In this document: in pieces, positions 30,601-37,583 of the stretch
Position numbering within the stretch: the stretch's first letter is position 1
How the letters are laid out: each line of letters starts with the position of its first letter
Assembly (NCBI RefSeq): GCF_028748065.1
Contig: NZ_CP118166.1
Coordinates: forward strand, 3,177,501-3,241,500
DNA: 64,000 nucleotides
DNA from: Hyphococcus flavus
GTDB lineage: Bacteria; Pseudomonadota; Alphaproteobacteria; Caulobacterales; Parvularculaceae
Reading direction: 5' to 3'
Notes under the pieces: generated by a model
What the model was told of the DNA's origin: nothing
The model's database searches: none
Seen by the model: only the letters and a program-made list of their open reading frames with translations
Translations under genes and position numbers: made by a program

Positions 30601-30920
30601 GGGTCAACCGCGAGCGCGCCTATGGAATAAGACGCTTGCTTATCAAAAAGAGGCTTCCATGTCGTGCCGGAGTTTTCAGTCTTCCAAACACCGCCCGAAC
30701 CCACAGCCACATACCAAGTCGAAGGATTATCCTCTACAATCGCGATGTCCGCGATACGGCCGGACATAAAAGCCGGACCAATATTCCTTAGCGCCATGCC
30801 GTTGAATGTGGATGAAACCATGGGACCTTTATCTTCTGTCTCCTGCGAGTTTGCATCCTGCGCGCACGCTGTTAGTGGCAACGCCAACAAAGCGGCGACG
30901 ACGACTAGTAGTGATCTCAT
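27636..30920 (-). CDS. Large BNR/sortilin-type beta-propeller lipoprotein
   Basis: A 1094-residue exported protein with a lipoprotein signal ending LTAC (about residue 18). Residues 35-800 contain many Asp-box/BNR-type repeats (DNPSTWYVAVGSGGVWKTENSGTTW, NTIWVGTGE, YRSRDGGESW, FKTSDGGITW, LYKSTNRGQTW), as in the two-propeller VPS10/sortilin-like or glycosyl-hydrolase-annotated family. A C-terminal domain from about 830 has Ig-like strands (RRINGPAKKGIHRVAWDLRYPAM), then a coiled-coil tail. Catalytic activity is not demonstrable from sequence. ATG 30920 follows AAGGGG at six bases; an ATG at 30938 is possible but would spoil the signal peptide start. Confidence 0.85.
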   Translation of the reverse strand: MRSLLVVVAALLALPLTACAQDANSQETEDKGPMVSSTFNGMALRNIGPAFMSGRIADIAIVEDNPSTWYVAVGSGGVWKTENSGTTWKPLFDKQASYSIGALAVDPSNENTIWVGTGENVGGRHVGYGDGLYRSRDGGESWQHMGLKESEHISTIIVHPDDPNTVWVAVQGPLWSSGGERGLFKTSDGGITWNNVLSAGEWTGVTDVIIDPRDPDRLYAATWQHHRTVAAYMGGGPETGIHVSEDGGETWEELTSGLPDGSMGKIGLAISPQQPDVVYAAIELDRRTGGVWRSANRGASWEKVGDKTGGGTGPHYYQELFAHPHHFDRIYLVSNTTQVSHDGGKTWRNINNEYKHVDDHAIAFHPTNPDYIIVGSDGGLYESHDDEKSWRYIDNLPVTQFYKVAVDDTEPFYLVYGGTQDNNSQGGPSRTDNQHGIRNSDWFVTLFADGHQSATEPGNPDIMYAEWQEGNLVRVDRTTGEIVHVQPQPSPGDPAERFNWDAPILVSSHNPQRIYFASQRLWRSDNRGDQWRALSGDLTRDEDRMLLPLMGRQWSWDAGWDLAAMSQYNTITSIAESPIDENILYVGTDDGVIQSTADGGETWTRINVSRLPGVPERAFVNDIRADLFDANTVYVALDNHKYGDFKPYLYKSTNRGQTWQSISGDLPERHLVWRVVQDDENANLMFAATEFGLFFTVDGGSRWVELQGGAPTIAYRDVTIQRREDDVVAASFGRGFFILDDYSPLREITEEALEEDALLFPGRRAWWYMEQNPLAFSEGGTQGHSYYRAPNPPFGAVFTYYLKEDLKSLAETRQEAEKEKLDAWEDTPFTGYDAVEEERREIEPQIWLTVRDADGNIVRRINGPAKKGIHRVAWDLRYPAMTAVTGQEDPEDPPTGYLAAPGQYTVSLSKRVRGETTELVAAKPFTVERLRNGALPGMEPAETVAFWERLSRLQRAVSAASSSVGELNTKMGHLKTALARSRTAPAALDAQWRELRREIYELEAALGGNQSMNEVGQDTPPSVQSRLGKVLVGTGLSTYGPTNTHLSQIDIVEQDFAAIRDRINTLKQTDMPAFENALIEAGAPWTPGGLVPTP

Positions 30921-31186
30921 GGAAAGCCCCTTATGCATTTACCCCTCACTATCTCATAAGCGAGGAGACACATCATATTTTTTGTGGTTATTCTATCACA
31001 ACTACGACAGCACAACATACTGGCGTTTGTAAACATGAGATTTTCGAACTTTATTGTCTGAACACGGCCATGATCGGTTATGAACATGGCTGATTGAGCC
31101 ACGATCATTCAACGCACTTTCTAGACAGCCCTTATTTCTGAGTTCGGCGCTCGGCTGGCGAATCACGCCTACCCTGACGAAAGCAT

Positions 31187-32299
31187 CTAACGATTTGCGC
31201 GTCGGCGGCGGTTTCGTTCTTTACGGGCCTGGAGCGACAGTTCCGCCAAAATGCCTTCGCGCAACCCCCGATCGGCCACACGAATGCGTTCCGCCGGCCA
31301 CTCATGTAACAGAGCATCTAATATTGCGCATCCGCACACGACGAGGTCGGCTCGCTCTCGCCCTATGCATGGCTCATCCGCACGTTCATCAAAGCTCATT
31401 TTACGGAGTTTTTCTGAAACTCCCCGAGCTTCGCGGGCGGTAAGCCAAAGTCCATCGACTTTGTCACGACGATATCGCCTGAGCCGCAAATGTACGCCTG
31501 CGATGGATGTTACCGTGCCGGACGTTCCCAACAGATGCGCATTGCCGCTTTGAAAAGCGTTTTTCAATCCTTCCGGATCGCCAAGTTCGCTGATCGCCAA
31601 CCGAACTTCCTCCACAATATCCGCATATGTCTGTGCATCGATGTCGCGACCGCCCCACTTTTCAGAAAGGCTGACAACGCCGAACGGCATGGAGGCCCAG
31701 GTTGCGATCTCGACAGGTTTACCGGCTTGCTTTCTTTGAACCCAAGACAACTCAGTTGAGCCGCCGCCAATATCAAAAATCAACCCTGACGGGGCGTCGT
31801 CATCAATCAACTCAGCGCATCCGGCGACAGCCAGCCTTGCTTCTTCTTCGGTTGAAATAACCTCGAATTCGAGGCCTGTCCTTAGTTTGACTTCCTGCAA
31901 AAACTCTTCGCCATTTTCAGCGCCGCGACAGGCTTGCGTCGCAATGCAACGCATATGCGTAACACCGCGCCGTTTGATTTTCTCGGCACATGCTTCCAGT
32001 GCGCCAAATGTTCGCTGCATTGCCTCTTGTGAAAGGACGCCGGTTTTAGAAAGCCCCTCGCCAAGTCGTACGATTTGCGAATAGGCGTCGACGATACGCA
32101 AGGATTTCCCGCTAGGCGCTGCAATCAGCAGGCGGCAATTGTTTGTTCCCAAATCAAGAGCGGCGAGTCGGGGCGCTCTACGCTTGTGTTTGAAACGCTT
32201 TTGGGAAGATTGCTTGCTGGCGTTTTGAGCCTGTCGATCTTGCGGAGTCTTGCCGCCGCCTCTACCGCCGGCGTCGCCGCCGCTTTTCACTTCGGTCAT
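31187..32299 (-). CDS. ppx: Ppx/GppA family phosphatase (exopolyphosphatase-like)
   Basis: A 370-residue cytoplasmic member of the ASKHA superfamily. After a basic, low-complexity 40-residue N-terminus it shows LAALDLGTNNCRLLIA (phosphate 1), IATQACRGAENGEEFL near 117, and LIFDIGGGSTELSWV (phosphate 2) near 170. It has the two-lobed N-terminal module only; the HD-type C-terminal domain of long E. coli Ppx/GppA is absent. Such proteins hydrolyse polyphosphate or pppGpp; which one applies is open. It ends about 265 bases from the BNR gene start, in an AT-rich spacer with no evident gene. Confidence 0.92.
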   Translation of the reverse strand: MTEVKSGGDAGGRGGGKTPQDRQAQNASKQSSQKRFKHKRRAPRLAALDLGTNNCRLLIAAPSGKSLRIVDAYSQIVRLGEGLSKTGVLSQEAMQRTFGALEACAEKIKRRGVTHMRCIATQACRGAENGEEFLQEVKLRTGLEFEVISTEEEARLAVAGCAELIDDDAPSGLIFDIGGGSTELSWVQRKQAGKPVEIATWASMPFGVVSLSEKWGGRDIDAQTYADIVEEVRLAISELGDPEGLKNAFQSGNAHLLGTSGTVTSIAGVHLRLRRYRRDKVDGLWLTAREARGVSEKLRKMSFDERADEPCIGRERADLVVCGCAILDALLHEWPAERIRVADRGLREGILAELSLQARKERNRRRRANR

Positions 32300-32388
32300 T
32301 CATTTGCGTCCTCGCTGGAGCCGGAACCGGCTCGTGAATGACAATCAACCTAGTGAATGGAATGGCGCCGGGCAAGAACGCAACGCAC

Positions 32389-32553
32389 CTAAAAAATCGT
32401 GAATATACAAACCGGTTTTGATTCCGCCTTGCATGCTGTGATATTTTTCGCCGCTTCCGGTTCATAGCCTAACGCTACCGCCAGCGCAGCAAATGCGACA
32501 AACGTTAGCGCTATTAATGAGATTGCTTTTATTGCAACGGCAATCAGCGTCAT
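32389..32553 (-). CDS. Small membrane peptide, hypothetical (54 aa)
   Basis: ATG 32553 follows GGGAGAG by a few bases. The product has one strongly hydrophobic segment (residues 3-30, ending ALAVALGY) and a short soluble tail with two cysteines (TACKAESKPVC). A CGCGCC-AAGC-GGCGCG hairpin lies just upstream (32569-32584). It sits between the phage-shock operon and ppx on the same strand. I do not recognise the family. Confidence 0.42.
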   Translation of the reverse strand: MTLIAVAIKAISLIALTFVAFAALAVALGYEPEAAKNITACKAESKPVCIFTIF

Positions 32554-32631
32554 GATCGCTCTCCCTACCGCGCCAAGCGGCGCGTCCCCTTTTCTTTCCT
32601 AAACTGTTCCTGTTTTCTCAGGACTTATACG

Positions 32632-33105
32632 TCACGCGCCACGTTCAAGGTCGCGAAACGCTTTTCTTAATCCGTACTCGTCTGAAGTCACCGCCTGCTC
32701 GAGGTCGGCTATGCGCGCATCAAGCGCACGGAACCTGTGTTTCAGCTCCGAAAACGTCGCCTTCGGCCGGGTCGAAAAAGTACGCCAAAAGCGCTCTGAT
32801 TCAGGGTCAGCGCTGAATTGTTCTGCGCAATCATCAGGCTTGATAAACACGGCCGCAGCAACATAAGCGAAAATCGGTAGCGGAAAGAAAAAGACAGTAA
32901 GCAGCACGCCTAGAACGCGCACCCATTTCAGATTCCAGCCGAAGTAATTCGAAAACCCGGCGCAAACACCAGCAATCTTGCCGCGCTTTGTATCCCTCCG
33001 CAGGCGGTGGAAATTTGGTCCCGGTCCGGGCTGTCCGGCGCGATAAGCATAACTATCGCGATCACGCCAATGATGGTGATGATGATGATGGTGACGCTCA
33101 GGCAT
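32632..33105 (-). CDS. pspC: Phage-shock protein C
   Basis: A 157-residue inner-membrane protein of the envelope-stress response. The PspC core (GKIAGVCAGFSNYFGWNLKWVRVLGVLL, then a membrane helix) is at residues 40-85, followed by a charged, helical C-terminal extension. The N-terminus carries eight consecutive histidines right after MPER. ATG 33105 lies inside the end of pspB, overlapping it by eight bases; an upstream in-frame start at 33177 would run through pspB. PspC normally senses membrane stress and releases PspA-mediated inhibition. Confidence 0.93.
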   Translation of the reverse strand: MPERHHHHHHHHWRDRDSYAYRAGQPGPGPNFHRLRRDTKRGKIAGVCAGFSNYFGWNLKWVRVLGVLLTVFFFPLPIFAYVAAAVFIKPDDCAEQFSADPESERFWRTFSTRPKATFSELKHRFRALDARIADLEQAVTSDEYGLRKAFRDLERGA

Positions 33106-33343
33106 GGGGCCGCTCCGGATAATCGCGGCGCCAATCCGGTGCTTCCTTGTCGAGGATCGTTTCCAGCGCATCGACACGACGTTCCAGACGCTGCGCTGTC
33201 TTCCAGAGATCGTCCACTAACCTTTCGTCATCAGTGGAAATCGACTTGGTCTTCCGAAGCTCTGACTGATAGTGAAGAAATACAGCTGGACACGCGACGA
33301 AGATGATCGCAACAATCGCAACAACGTAAGCGAATTCGCCCAT
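33098..33343 (-). CDS. pspB: Phage-shock protein B
   Basis: An 81-residue inner-membrane protein: one N-terminal membrane helix (residues 5-25) and a cytoplasmic helix with DERLVDDLWKTAQRLERRVDALETIL, matching PspB's leucine-zipper-like region and usual 74-80 residue length. It works with PspC as the membrane-stress sensor. It lies between pspA and pspC and overlaps pspC by eight bases. Confidence 0.93.
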   Translation of the reverse strand: MGEFAYVVAIVAIIFVACPAVFLHYQSELRKTKSISTDDERLVDDLWKTAQRLERRVDALETILDKEAPDWRRDYPERPHA

Positions 33344-33361
33344 TATTTTGCCCCTTGCCCT

Positions 33362-34048
33362 TTATTGACCTTGCCCAGTGCTTGATGTGCGGTTCGCCAC
33401 ACGTCTTTTCAAGTCTTCAAGTTCGGCATTGACGCCATCCTCAGCCTCTAGCTCCGCAAATTCGTCTTCGAGGGTACGCGGGCGACCAAGCGCCCAGCTT
33501 TCGGCTTCAGCTTCAAGTTCATCAATGCGACGCTCGTAGCGGTCAAATCGCGCCAATGCTTCTTCGATGCGTCCGTCATTGACCTGACGGCTCACGCGAA
33601 CGCTGTCGGAGGCAGCATGCCGGCGGATTTCAAGGGATCGCTGTTTCGCGCGGGCTTCCTTCAGCTTTGCTTGAAGCCGCTCAAGATCTTCGTTGGTTTT
33701 ATTGACTGTTTCATCAATGGCTTTCAGTTCACCATCGAGTAGACCGATCATTTCCTCGGCCTTGCGCTTCGCTGCAACAGCGCCGCGAGCGAGATCTTCC
33801 CGGCCCTTGGCGATCGCCAGTTCGGCCTTCGATTCCCATTCCTTTGTTCGCGTGGCGAACTCGCCTTTTTTGCGTGTGACTTCCTTACGGTCGGCCAGCG
33901 CGCGCGCCGCATTGGAACGCACCTCCACCAGCGTATCTTCCATCTCCTGAATAATCAGGCGTACGACCTTCTCCGGATCTTCGGCCTTATCTAGCATGGA
34001 ATTGATGTTAGAATTGACGATATCGCTCAGTCTCGAAAAAACGCCCAT
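33362..34048 (-). CDS. pspA: Phage-shock protein A
   Basis: A 228-residue coiled-coil membrane-maintenance protein of the PspA/IM30/ESCRT-III superfamily. It opens MGVFSRLSDIVNSNINSMLDKAEDPEKVV, where the amphipathic helix binds membrane, and continues with heptad-rich helices to about residue 200. ATG 34048 follows AGGAG at suitable spacing; an in-frame GTG at 34057 has no room for a ribosome-binding site. It forms an operon with a 41-residue peptide gene upstream and pspB-pspC downstream. Confidence 0.95.
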   Translation of the reverse strand: MGVFSRLSDIVNSNINSMLDKAEDPEKVVRLIIQEMEDTLVEVRSNAARALADRKEVTRKKGEFATRTKEWESKAELAIAKGREDLARGAVAAKRKAEEMIGLLDGELKAIDETVNKTNEDLERLQAKLKEARAKQRSLEIRRHAASDSVRVSRQVNDGRIEEALARFDRYERRIDELEAEAESWALGRPRTLEDEFAELEAEDGVNAELEDLKRRVANRTSSTGQGQ

Positions 34049-34059
34049 TTCGCGCACTC

Positions 34060-34185
34060 CTAAAATATGATGCCGCCAAGGATGAACCCGATGAAAAACG
34101 CGCCCCAGGCAAAGCCTTGCCGGCCGCGAATGGCGCGGTCGAGGCGATGCTCCCAGTAACGGTCGTCGGATCTATATCGGCTCAT
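34060..34185 (-). CDS. 41-residue membrane peptide leading the psp operon
   Basis: ATG 34183-34185 follows AAAGGAG by eight bases, an excellent ribosome-binding site. The peptide starts MSRYRSDDRYWEHRLDRAIRGR, basic and probably amphipathic, and ends in one short membrane segment (GAFFIGFILGGIIF). Its stop is 11 bases before the pspA start codon, so it is the first gene of the psp transcript. It is too short for most gene callers. I know no name for it; position suggests a Psp accessory peptide. Confidence 0.7.
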   Translation of the reverse strand: MSRYRSDDRYWEHRLDRAIRGRQGFAWGAFFIGFILGGIIF

Positions 34186-34334
34186 CGGGTTTCTCCTTTT
34201 CAGCGCGGGTTTTTCTGTTTTTGCCCCGTCACGGATTCAGTAGGTGAAATTCGCCCTCTAGCCGAATGATTTTTCTAGTTGTCTGTTTTCATTGTATTTT
34301 TTTGAATTGACGGATTTTGACCGAGCTTGATGTA

Positions 34335-34385
34335 GGTATTCTTTACCGTTTATATGGTATTATTTGCTGAATTTTGTTGGTATTC
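34335..34385. promoter_or_regulatory. GGTATT repeat array between psp operon and pspF-like gene
   Basis: Three direct copies of GGTATTC/A at 34335, 34356 and 34379 (spacing 21 and 23 bases, about two helical turns), with inverted TACC/ACC partners (TTTACC, ATAACC), in an AT-rich stretch directly before the pspF-like start. It looks like a binding-site array. No GG-N10-GC sigma-54 element was found in the 207-base divergent region. Confidence 0.45.
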
Positions 34386-34392
34386 ATAACCT

Positions 34393-35427
34393 ATGGGCCT
34401 CTCAAATTCACCACCAGAGTTGATCGGGCAGTCTCCAGCGTTTCTGGGGACGCTGGAACAAGCCTCACAGATCGCCATGATCGACCGACCGGTTATTGTG
34501 ACTGGAGAGCGTGGCTCTGGAAAATCGACCCTTTCCGCTCGAATGCATTACCTGTCGCCGCGGTGGGAAGGACCACTCGTTAAACTCAACTGCGCGGAAA
34601 TGGATGCTCGCCAGCTCGAGACGGCGTTATTTGGCAGCGTTACGGGAAGCGTTACTGGCGGCGCTGTTCGCCGATCACCTGGCGCCATTCAACGCGCTGA
34701 AGGCGGCACGCTTTTCCTCGATCATATCGAGAAAGCATCGCTGCACGTGCAATCGAAGATACTTCGACTGATTGAATCCGGCAGTTACGAGCACTTCAAT
34801 GATGAAAATAGTCAGCAGACTGATATACGCATAATCGCGGCTACCGATTGCGACCTGCGCTTACTTGCACAAACTGGCGAGTTTTGCGCAGACTTGCTGG
34901 ATATGCTGGCCCTAAGCGTCATCGAGCTGCCGCCGTTGCGCGAGCGGCATGACGACATCCCCATGCTTGCTGCGCATTTCGCCTCTCCGGCCGTATCGGA
35001 ACTTGGTTTCCGCTTTCCGGATTTCTCAGCAGAGGCCCTCATCGCATTGAAAGCGCATGACTGGCCAGGAAACATTCGAGAGCTAAAGACGGTTTCAGAA
35101 CGCGCAGCATTTCGCTGGGGCGAAGGCGAAGGGCAAGGAAAAATACACGAGATAATAATTGATCCGCTTGCCCAGTCCTTTGGGCCACGACGCAAGCTGA
35201 TGAAAAGTCCGCAAAGTGAGAAAGAGGGATTTACCCCCTCCGACATCTCGACCTTATCGGCGCCGTATCAGGAAGGCAGTGATTTGCGCGCCTATTTAAG
35301 CGCGCTTGAAAAAACAATTGTTGCTGAAACACTCGCCCGAAACGGCCAAAATCAGCGGCGCGCCGCTGACGCCCTGTCGCTCACCTATGACCAGATGCGC
35401 GGGATCGTAAAGAAACACGGGCTTTAA
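34393..35427 (+). CDS. pspF: PspF-like bacterial enhancer-binding protein with degenerate ATPase
   Basis: A 344-residue protein aligning with PspF throughout: an AAA+ domain (residues 5-245) without a receiver domain, and a Fis-type helix-turn-helix at the end (QRRAADALSLTYDQMRGIVKKHGL). It diverges from the psp operon, PspF's usual target. Walker A is intact (GERGSGKST). However, the sigma-54 contact loop GAFTGA reads GSVTGG, Walker B DE reads DH (GGTLFLDH), and the arginine-finger segment FRADLLDRL reads FCADLLDML. These residues are needed for ATP hydrolysis and sigma-54 remodelling in studied family members, so it may bind DNA and nucleotide but not activate in the usual way. Confidence 0.85.
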   Translation: MGLSNSPPELIGQSPAFLGTLEQASQIAMIDRPVIVTGERGSGKSTLSARMHYLSPRWEGPLVKLNCAEMDARQLETALFGSVTGSVTGGAVRRSPGAIQRAEGGTLFLDHIEKASLHVQSKILRLIESGSYEHFNDENSQQTDIRIIAATDCDLRLLAQTGEFCADLLDMLALSVIELPPLRERHDDIPMLAAHFASPAVSELGFRFPDFSAEALIALKAHDWPGNIRELKTVSERAAFRWGEGEGQGKIHEIIIDPLAQSFGPRRKLMKSPQSEKEGFTPSDISTLSAPYQEGSDLRAYLSALEKTIVAETLARNGQNQRRAADALSLTYDQMRGIVKKHGL

Positions 35428-35445
35428 AGATTATGAAAAGGGGCT

Positions 35446-35484
35446 GGCCGCTGCCGAGATGTTGGGAGGGTGTCGGCAGCGGCC
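35446..35484. terminator. Strong stem-loop between convergent genes
   Basis: A perfect 12-base inverted repeat (GGCCGCTGCCGA / TCGGCAGCGGCC) with a 15-base loop lies between the ends of the pspF-like and EF-hand genes. There is no U-tract on either side, so termination efficiency is uncertain. Confidence 0.5.
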
Positions 35485-35502
35485 GCCGGAGGGCGCATGA
35501 CT

Positions 35503-36033
35503 TTAGGCTTCGGGGCGCAAGTAAGCCTGTCTACGCGCGAAGATCGAAAGCTCCGTGCGCGTCAATGCACCGTTCGCATTAAGGTCTGATGATGCGAATA
35601 TCGCATTTTGCAGACCGATATATTCCCCCTGCTGCATCTTTCCGTCATTGCCGGCGAAAGCATAGAATGTGTGGCGTGCAACAGCATCGATGCGCGTGTG
35701 CTCGCTCGCTGACAATGCGCCGGTTGAATTCACCGGCAATGAAATCGTCTCGACGCTCGCGTCTTTTTCAACTGCGACAAAGCCGTTGAGGTTGGCGAGC
35801 TCAGCCGTAATAATCGTTAGCGCAGCGAATTCATCGACATCGAGAACCGCGTCGCCATTTCTGTCCGAGCGCGCAAACACTTTTTCAGCATACGTAGACG
35901 CTTCAAAATTCGAGAGGGTTTTCATCTCGCCATTGTCGTAAGGGCTGGTGTTGACGCCGACAAATGAGGTGAGCGCGACGCCTGCGGCGGCGACTGCGCC
36001 AGTAATTGTGCTCATGAAAATCGTTGTGGGCAT
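35503..36033 (-). CDS. Exported EF-hand protein
   Basis: A 176-residue protein from ATG 36033, preceded by AGGAGGGG. A hydrophobic N-terminal segment (about residues 5-25) suggests export or anchoring. Two EF-hand loops are visible: DRNGDAVLDVDEF near residue 54, a complete calcium-binding loop, and SDLNANGALTRTEL near the C-terminus, also near complete. The region between has additional acidic loop remnants. Probably a calcium-binding periplasmic protein; function otherwise unknown. An upstream in-frame ATG at 36162 would add a basic leader lacking a ribosome-binding site. Confidence 0.8.
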   Translation of the reverse strand: MPTTIFMSTITGAVAAAGVALTSFVGVNTSPYDNGEMKTLSNFEASTYAEKVFARSDRNGDAVLDVDEFAALTIITAELANLNGFVAVEKDASVETISLPVNSTGALSASEHTRIDAVARHTFYAFAGNDGKMQQGEYIGLQNAIFASSDLNANGALTRTELSIFARRQAYLRPEA

Positions 36034-36201
36034 CGACCCCTCCTTGAAATTCGCATTTTCAAGATGGCGGGCCTGAGCGGCTAATCTTCGATCAATTCGT
36101 GAAATTATGAGGGCGTCGGAGGCGGAATTGGGGCGATTGCGGCGAAATTTTGCAGGATTCAACCCTGACGCGTGCGCCAGCCTAGGAATACCTCAAAATG
36201 G

Positions 36202-37134
36202 CTATTCCGCTGGCTGCGGCGCTGGCTCTGCCGCTTTTTGCGGTTGTTCCGCTCCATGAATGCGCCGCCAGCGCTCCTTAATCATCGCCGATGTCATACG
36301 TGTTCCGTCCGGCGACCAGCCCGGCGGCCCGAAGGTATAACCGAGAACTTGCTTGAATGACTTCGCCGCCCTCAGATCCTTCGCAATGCCGATCCATTCA
36401 TGAAACGAGATCACCAGCGGATTGAAGGTGCCGAGATTTTTGATGATGCCATAGCGCGGTTTTTCATTCTCGTCTTCTTCAACGAATGTTCCGAACATTC
36501 TGTCCCAGATAATCAGCGTGCCAGCATAATTGGCGTCGAGATATTTCGGGTTAGTAGCATGGTGTACACGATGATGACTGGGCGTGTTGAATACCCACTC
36601 GAAAGGGCCCATGCGTTTTATAAGTTCGGTGTGAATCCAGAACTGATAGAGCAGATTGATAGCCCCCACAAAAAACACCATGGCGGGGTGAAAGCCGATC
36701 AACACCAATGGCGTGCGGAACAATATTGAACCCAGCACTTGCCCGGTCCAGGTCTGACGCAACGCGGTCGTTAAATTGTAGTGCTGTGACGAGTGATGAA
36801 CCACATGGCTCGCCCAAAACCACCGGCGCTCATGGCTAATCCTGTGCCACCAGTAATAGCGAAGATCGTCGAGCACAAAGCACAACAGCACCGCCCACCA
36901 TGTGTTTGGAATATCCATTAAGCGAAATTCATAAGCCGCAAGAAAAACAGCCAGCACGATAGCGCCGCCGCCCAGCAAGGGCGCCAATTCACTGCCGAAA
37001 CCCATGATCAGGCTGGCGGCGGAATCCCGCGCTTCATAGCGTCCGCGATTGAGGACTCGCGACAGCACGATTTCCGCCACAACCAGCACAAGAAAAGCCG
37101 GCACGGCGTAAGCAATGATATCCGGGAATTCCAT
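36202..37134 (-). CDS. Fatty acid hydroxylase/sterol desaturase family membrane protein
   Basis: A 310-residue integral membrane di-iron oxygenase-like protein. About four membrane segments frame the eight-histidine motif: WHRISHERRWFWASHVVHHSSQHYN (HX4H and HXXHH, residues 114-140) and SHHRVHHATN (HXXHH, about 205). The family hydroxylates or desaturates lipids and some sterols; the substrate here is unknown. The start may be ATG 37134 or 37140. The C-terminus is Pro/Ala/Glu-rich. It is followed upstream on the same strand by a small membrane protein gene. Confidence 0.9.
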   Translation of the reverse strand: MEFPDIIAYAVPAFLVLVVAEIVLSRVLNRGRYEARDSAASLIMGFGSELAPLLGGGAIVLAVFLAAYEFRLMDIPNTWWAVLLCFVLDDLRYYWWHRISHERRWFWASHVVHHSSQHYNLTTALRQTWTGQVLGSILFRTPLVLIGFHPAMVFFVGAINLLYQFWIHTELIKRMGPFEWVFNTPSHHRVHHATNPKYLDANYAGTLIIWDRMFGTFVEEDENEKPRYGIIKNLGTFNPLVISFHEWIGIAKDLRAAKSFKQVLGYTFGPPGWSPDGTRMTSAMIKERWRRIHGAEQPQKAAEPAPQPAE

Positions 37135-37160
37135 TTCCATGGGAGTTACATATCACGTGA

Positions 37161-37550
37161 TCAGGAAAACTTACGAGCCCAAGTTGCAGCATCTGCAGTA
37201 TGCAGCCGAACTGTGGATGAGCCAGGGTCCAACGGTTTGAGCACAAGCGCGCCGCCCTCTTCCGCCGCATTCACGGCGATGGCCGGATACCGGCGTGTGA
37301 CGAGATCGACACCCAGCCGTGAGACAAGCGCGTAGTCGCCGTCCTCTCCTTCAGCGAATGCCGCCCTTCCCTTCTCATCGATCAGCCAAGAGACCGGTTT
37401 GAAGTCGGGCTCGTCAAAGCGAAGGCGCTCGGCGGCCTCTTCCTCAGTCACCGGTTTCAACGGCGCACGGAACATCACCCAGGCAAGCAGCACCATCAGC
37501 CCTATCGCGCCTAGTGAAACTAAAGAATCCAGCAGCAGGTTTCCGGTCAC
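37161..37550 (-). CDS. Hypothetical single-pass membrane protein
   Basis: A 129-residue protein with one N-terminal membrane helix (residues 8-28) and a soluble domain of alternating strands and helices (FKPVSWLIDEKGRAAFAEGEDGDYALVSRLG, then RRYPAIAV). The family is not recognised. It lies 20 to 30 bases upstream of the fatty acid hydroxylase gene on the same strand, so it is probably in the same transcript. Confidence 0.7.
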   Translation of the reverse strand: MTGNLLLDSLVSLGAIGLMVLLAWVMFRAPLKPVTEEEAAERLRFDEPDFKPVSWLIDEKGRAAFAEGEDGDYALVSRLGVDLVTRRYPAIAVNAAEEGGALVLKPLDPGSSTVRLHTADAATWARKFS

Positions 37551-37583
37551 CCAACGCTCCCAATTCGGGTTATTGCAGCGTCA

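Noticed and set aside
30921-31186. Small genes in the AT-rich spacer between the BNR gene and ppx
   Set aside because: Short frames there have no ribosome-binding site or coherent composition; only a weak ATGATCG/CGATCAT inverted repeat is visible.
33080-33105. His8 tract in PspC as vector or tag contamination
   Set aside because: It is flanked by native sequence that overlaps pspB, uses mixed His codons, and is followed by an ordinary PspC core.
34186-34392. Sigma-54 promoter (GG-N10-GC) for the psp operon
   Set aside because: I scanned both strands of the intergenic region by eye and found no acceptable match.
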